DNA of 7,363 nt. Origin: Selenomonas sp. (lineage in GTDB: Bacteria > Bacillota_C > Negativicutes > Selenomonadales > Selenomonadaceae). The stretch covers positions 1 to 7,363 of the forward strand of contig JAGAYB010000186.1 of assembly GCA_017940705.1 (NCBI GenBank), in the 5' to 3' direction. The position numbers were made by a program, and so were the translations under genes. How positions within the stretch are numbered: the first letter of the stretch is position 1; the number at the start of each line of letters is the position of its first letter. Shown here piece by piece: positions 4,547-7,363 of this stretch. The notes below the pieces were generated by a model that was given only the letters and a program-made list of their open reading frames with translations, did not search any database and was not told the origin of the DNA.

Positions 4547-7363
4547 ACTTTATCTTTGCCAAAATATCCGCAAAGAGGGCGTAGTTATGCTTCACACCGT
4601 CATCGAGGTCAATTTCCTGCCGCAGGTCGGCGTAGTGGTGGATTTTTTCCTCATAGACGTGGATTTCGTCAAATTGCTCATGGAGCTTTTTGAGTTCACG
4701 CTTGAATTTATTCTTGTCTGTCTGACTGGCGGCGGTGTCGATGCGATTCTGGGTGGTTTCGATACGGGTCTTGTAGAGTTCCTGCTGTTTGTAGACGTAG
4801 TTCGTCCGCATACGAGCGAGGGTGTCTTTATCGTAGCGGTGGAGGTAGACCAGCGCCTTGAAGCTGTTCTTCTTCCCGGCATCAAAGAGCCAGTAGATAG
4901 GACGCTTCTGGTAACGCTTGCAATGGTCGGAGTAGAAGTCATTGAGGAAGTAATTACGGATCACCTCACGGGGAAGCCCCTTGCCGCCGGAGAGACTATC
5001 AGCAATGAACAAGAGATTATCCATAAAGTTCTCCTTGCCAAAGGCTGCGGAGAGCCATGCACAGAAGCGGTCTACAATATCGTCCTCGAAGTATTCATCA
5101 TCACAAATGGGAATGATGGCATCCTCGTCCGGATGATAGGTTTCATATTTTGACGGGTCAAATTCCCCTCCGGCACAGATAAGCCCCGGCTCATCAAGGG
5201 AGTAACGGCCAAACATGCAGCCCACGGCGTAGGAGATAAGGGACTTCACCACGTCCTCACGGGTCAGGACATAGTTGTTGCCCTTCATACTGTCGGGAAT
5301 TTCCTCTTTCGTGTCGTAGATACGGGCTACGGTTACATCTTTGTCGGCTACTTCTGCAGTCAGTTCATCAGATAAACCATAAATGTCGATGAAGATACGG
5401 TTGAGTTCTTCTTCGTTAGATTTTAGAGCGTCAAAACGCTCATTTGCGGTCTTCTTGTAGATATAGTAGGCTTCACTTACAGATTTACTGCCATTAAGTA
5501 ATAGATGTTTCTCAAAGTCCCACGAGTTTTCAAAAGCATCCCAATCAATACGTGATATTCCAATACACGCTTCTGTTAAATTCTGGACTTTAGTAATATT
5601 GTTTTTATCAATTCCAGCAACTGGCAGTTTCATAACATCACTAACTTGCGAATTAAGCGTCGGATTTATTACTTGCAATAGAACCTGTGTAACCTTACTA
5701 CATAATAAACCCAAAATAAATCCTCTATTATCCTTTACAAAGCCAACTGGCCCTGCATCTCCAAACAGCACCCCTTTACTTACGTCACGGAAAGCAATGG
5801 TTGATGATGTAATTCTCCCCCATGTAATCCCCGACTGGAAATAATATTTCTTGTCCCTTAATCTATAATTTTTTACATTATTTTCTATGTTAAATCCCAT
5901 ATGCCATAGGTCAATAACTTTAGTTTTATTACCATACCATTTTCTAAATTCACCACCGCTACTTAAAGGGAACCATTTATATTCTCCCATATCCTCAAAT
6001 GATTCACAGTCATACTTCATCTTTGTCAAATCTATTTCATGCCACAATTTTATATAGTTTTCATTGCCCGCCATAATTCCGGACTTAAATTCAACGTACT
6101 TGTCGAGTGATTTATTATCAAAATTTCTTAATAAACAATCACTAACCCAATACGCAACAGGATTCCCAGGAATCTTAGCAAAGCTTTCTTGCTTAACGAC
6201 AAACTTTCCTTTTCCTTCAATAAATTTCTGCTCTTTGATTTCAACACTATCGACAGCGCCCTGCTTTTCAAACAAACGACGATAAGCGCTCTTATAGTTA
6301 TTAATACGCTTTTTACCGATTACAAAAGCCGTTGTACCAAAATCAGAACCAAATATTCCCCTGCCTAAATGAAGCATGGATGAGTAACTGTTATTTTCAA
6401 GTATATTTTTCCTCAATTTTTCATATGACAATATAAACATCCACACAGGAATATTTATCATTGCCATATAACCATTATCACTAAGCATAGCAATGGTTTT
6501 TTCCATGCTAACAGTACTCATATCAGACTTCGTATCAGGATAATTATTTTTTACAAAATCTGACAGCTTCGGTCCCATATTCCCACTACCCATATACGGC
6601 GGATTCGTGACCACTACATCATACTTCTGCCCCATAATCTGCGCCTGTTTCACCAGCCCCGGCAGTCTTTCGCCTACTTCATGCAGCCAAGCAGCCATGG
6701 ACAGGTCAAGAACACTGTTTTCCTGCAATTCCTTGATATAGGTCAGCAGTGCTTCATAATCCTTGTCTGCTACATCAAGAATAGAGCCGTATTCCTTAGC
6801 ATCTTGGAACTTCTCAATCAGTTCATCAGCCAACTGCACGAACTGGCTTTCCAGATTCAACTGCTGGGCGCCGCTCATATCCATATTCAGCTCCGACCAC
6901 TTGCCAAGACCATTGCTCTCCTGAATGGCGCAGAGATTCGGCTCGATGCGCTTCACCAGTATGCGATGGTTGTAGTTCCATGCACGCATCATTACGGCAA
7001 AATAAGCCAGCTGGTAGGCTCTATCGTCAATATCAAGGCCATAGAGGTTATTTTTCAGGATAAGCTCGGGGATGTCCTTTTCCCGGTAACCGGCATCCTT
7101 ATAAATCTGCACCAAGATGTCAAATGCGTACACGAGGATGTGGCCACTGCCCATGCAGGGGTCAATCACTTTGATTTCCGTGGGATTCAGGTCTTTGCGG
7201 CTCTCGCGCAATTCTTTGAGACTTGCAGCCACTTCCGGCTCCTGCTCGGCCTCCGGCAGATAATACTTCCATTCATAGCCTTCAGCAAGCTCTTTTTCAC
7301 TCTTGGTATCATCTGCTGCACATTTATGTTCCATCCAGAGTCTACCCAGCGAGTTTTCCACCA
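4545..7363 (-). CDS. pglX: BREX type 1 adenine-specific DNA methyltransferase PglX, 5'-truncated by window edge
   Basis: PglX is the N6-adenine methyltransferase of BREX. It marks host DNA and is also needed for phage exclusion. About 938 codons are visible. The first in-frame codon, a GTG at 7361, reads as the valine of an internal VENSLGRLWME segment, so the true start lies beyond the window; full-length PglX is usually about 1,200 residues. Counting from 7361, the SAM-binding motif I DPCMGSGH lies at residues 67-74 and the catalytic NPPY motif at 253-256. The segment of about 400-600, with SGIMAGNENY and GITWGRITSS, fits the target-recognition part, and 850-920 is charged and helical, probably coiled coil. 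The frame is open to the TGA at 4545-4547. The nuclease gene follows after 11 nt. G+C drops sharply straight after NPPY and recovers near residue 640. A plain type IIG enzyme is the alternative, but the downstream pglZ argues for PglX. Confidence 0.93.
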   Translation of the reverse strand, partial: VENSLGRLWMEHKCAADDTKSEKELAEGYEWKYYLPEAEQEPEVAASLKELRESRKDLNPTEIKVIDPCMGSGHILVYAFDILVQIYKDAGYREKDIPELILKNNLYGLDIDDRAYQLAYFAVMMRAWNYNHRILVKRIEPNLCAIQESNGLGKWSELNMDMSGAQQLNLESQFVQLADELIEKFQDAKEYGSILDVADKDYEALLTYIKELQENSVLDLSMAAWLHEVGERLPGLVKQAQIMGQKYDVVVTNPPYMGSGNMGPKLSDFVKNNYPDTKSDMSTVSMEKTIAMLSDNGYMAMINIPVWMFILSYEKLRKNILENNSYSSMLHLGRGIFGSDFGTTAFVIGKKRINNYKSAYRRLFEKQGAVDSVEIKEQKFIEGKGKFVVKQESFAKIPGNPVAYWVSDCLLRNFDNKSLDKYVEFKSGIMAGNENYIKLWHEIDLTKMKYDCESFEDMGEYKWFPLSSGGEFRKWYGNKTKVIDLWHMGFNIENNVKNYRLRDKKYYFQSGITWGRITSSTIAFRDVSKGVLFGDAGPVGFVKDNRGFILGLLCSKVTQVLLQVINPTLNSQVSDVMKLPVAGIDKNNITKVQNLTEACIGISRIDWDAFENSWDFEKHLLLNGSKSVSEAYYIYKKTANERFDALKSNEEELNRIFIDIYGLSDELTAEVADKDVTVARIYDTKEEIPDSMKGNNYVLTREDVVKSLISYAVGCMFGRYSLDEPGLICAGGEFDPSKYETYHPDEDAIIPICDDEYFEDDIVDRFCAWLSAAFGKENFMDNLLFIADSLSGGKGLPREVIRNYFLNDFYSDHCKRYQKRPIYWLFDAGKKNSFKALVYLHRYDKDTLARMRTNYVYKQQELYKTRIETTQNRIDTAASQTDKNKFKRELKKLHEQFDEIHVYEEKIHHYADLRQEIDLDDGVKHNYALFADILAKIK
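5440..6600 (-). other. Low-G+C block in pglX covering the presumed target-recognition region
   Basis: Hand counts over 60-base rows give 55% G+C at 7141-7200 and 53% at 6601-6660. Values then fall to 38% (6541-6600), 38% (6481-6540), 28% (6421-6480), 35% (6121-6180), 28% (5881-5940), 33% (5461-5520) and 40% (5401-5460). They return to 48% at 5281-5340 and 50% at 4861-4920. The right edge falls on the codons for the NPPY motif (near 6594-6605). The block corresponds to about residues 255-640 of the visible protein. Exchange of the specificity part between otherwise conserved methyltransferases would produce this; relaxed codon choice in a fast-evolving domain is the alternative. Confidence 0.6.

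Noticed and set aside
4592..4942. A 116-codon minus-strand frame overlapping pglX
   Set aside because: It lies in another frame of the same strand as pglX and gives a Ser/Thr/Arg-rich, low-complexity product typical of an out-of-frame reading.
4587..5153. A 188-codon plus-strand open frame opposite the 3' part of pglX
   Set aside because: It is antisense to the well-supported pglX frame; its hydrophobic Val/Leu-rich product is the usual antisense pattern of a charged coding region, and no family is recognised.

Overview
This window carries the distal end of a BREX phage-defence operon, all on the minus strand, running into a degraded stretch of bacterial chromosome. From right to left (5' to 3' of transcription) it holds: a 5'-truncated pglX adenine methyltransferase (4545-7363, start beyond the window edge); a PDDEXK nuclease gene of the DUF1016/YhcG family (3469-4533); and a complete pglZ of the BREX type 1 kind (859-3465). 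The junctions are tight, 11 nt and 3 nt, and each downstream gene has its ribosome binding site overlapping or abutting the end of the gene before it. This fits one polycistronic unit with brxA, brxB and brxC expected beyond the right edge.

Left of pglZ the operon stops abruptly. The usual next gene of a type 1 locus, brxL, is absent. Within about 30 bases of the pglZ stop the sequence becomes the C-terminal third of an isochorismatase-fold cysteine hydrolase (608 to about 829), cut off just before its catalytic cysteine. After a 133-nt spacer comes the N-terminus of a hydantoinase/oxoprolinase A subunit (121-474). It keeps a perfect Shine-Dalgarno and start but breaks off after about 114 family-like residues. 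The two fragments look like remnants of a hydantoin-type catabolic operon, broken at both ends. Base composition supports a boundary: a row inside the hydrolase remnant is about 70% G+C by hand count, while a row in the 3' end of pglZ is about 42%.

There is a second mosaic signal inside pglX. The part encoding the methyltransferase core through the NPPY motif is about 50-55% G+C. Directly after that motif it falls to about 28-40% and stays low to about 5440, then recovers. This low-G+C block covers the region expected to hold target recognition, which suggests an exchanged specificity segment.

The organism is a bacterium with strong AGGAGG-type ribosome binding sites. The protein flavour and the hydantoinase context suggest an anaerobic Firmicute, perhaps of the Negativicutes (Selenomonas and relatives), but this is an impression and not proven here.

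How the genes would work together: in BREX, PglX methylates one strand of a short non-palindromic site to mark self DNA, and PglZ is an essential alkaline-phosphatase-superfamily partner in blocking phage replication. The interposed YhcG-family nuclease is not a core BREX component and may be an accessory defence activity. No RNA genes, CRISPR arrays or complete insertion sequences were seen. No gene-free stretch exceeds 300 bases.
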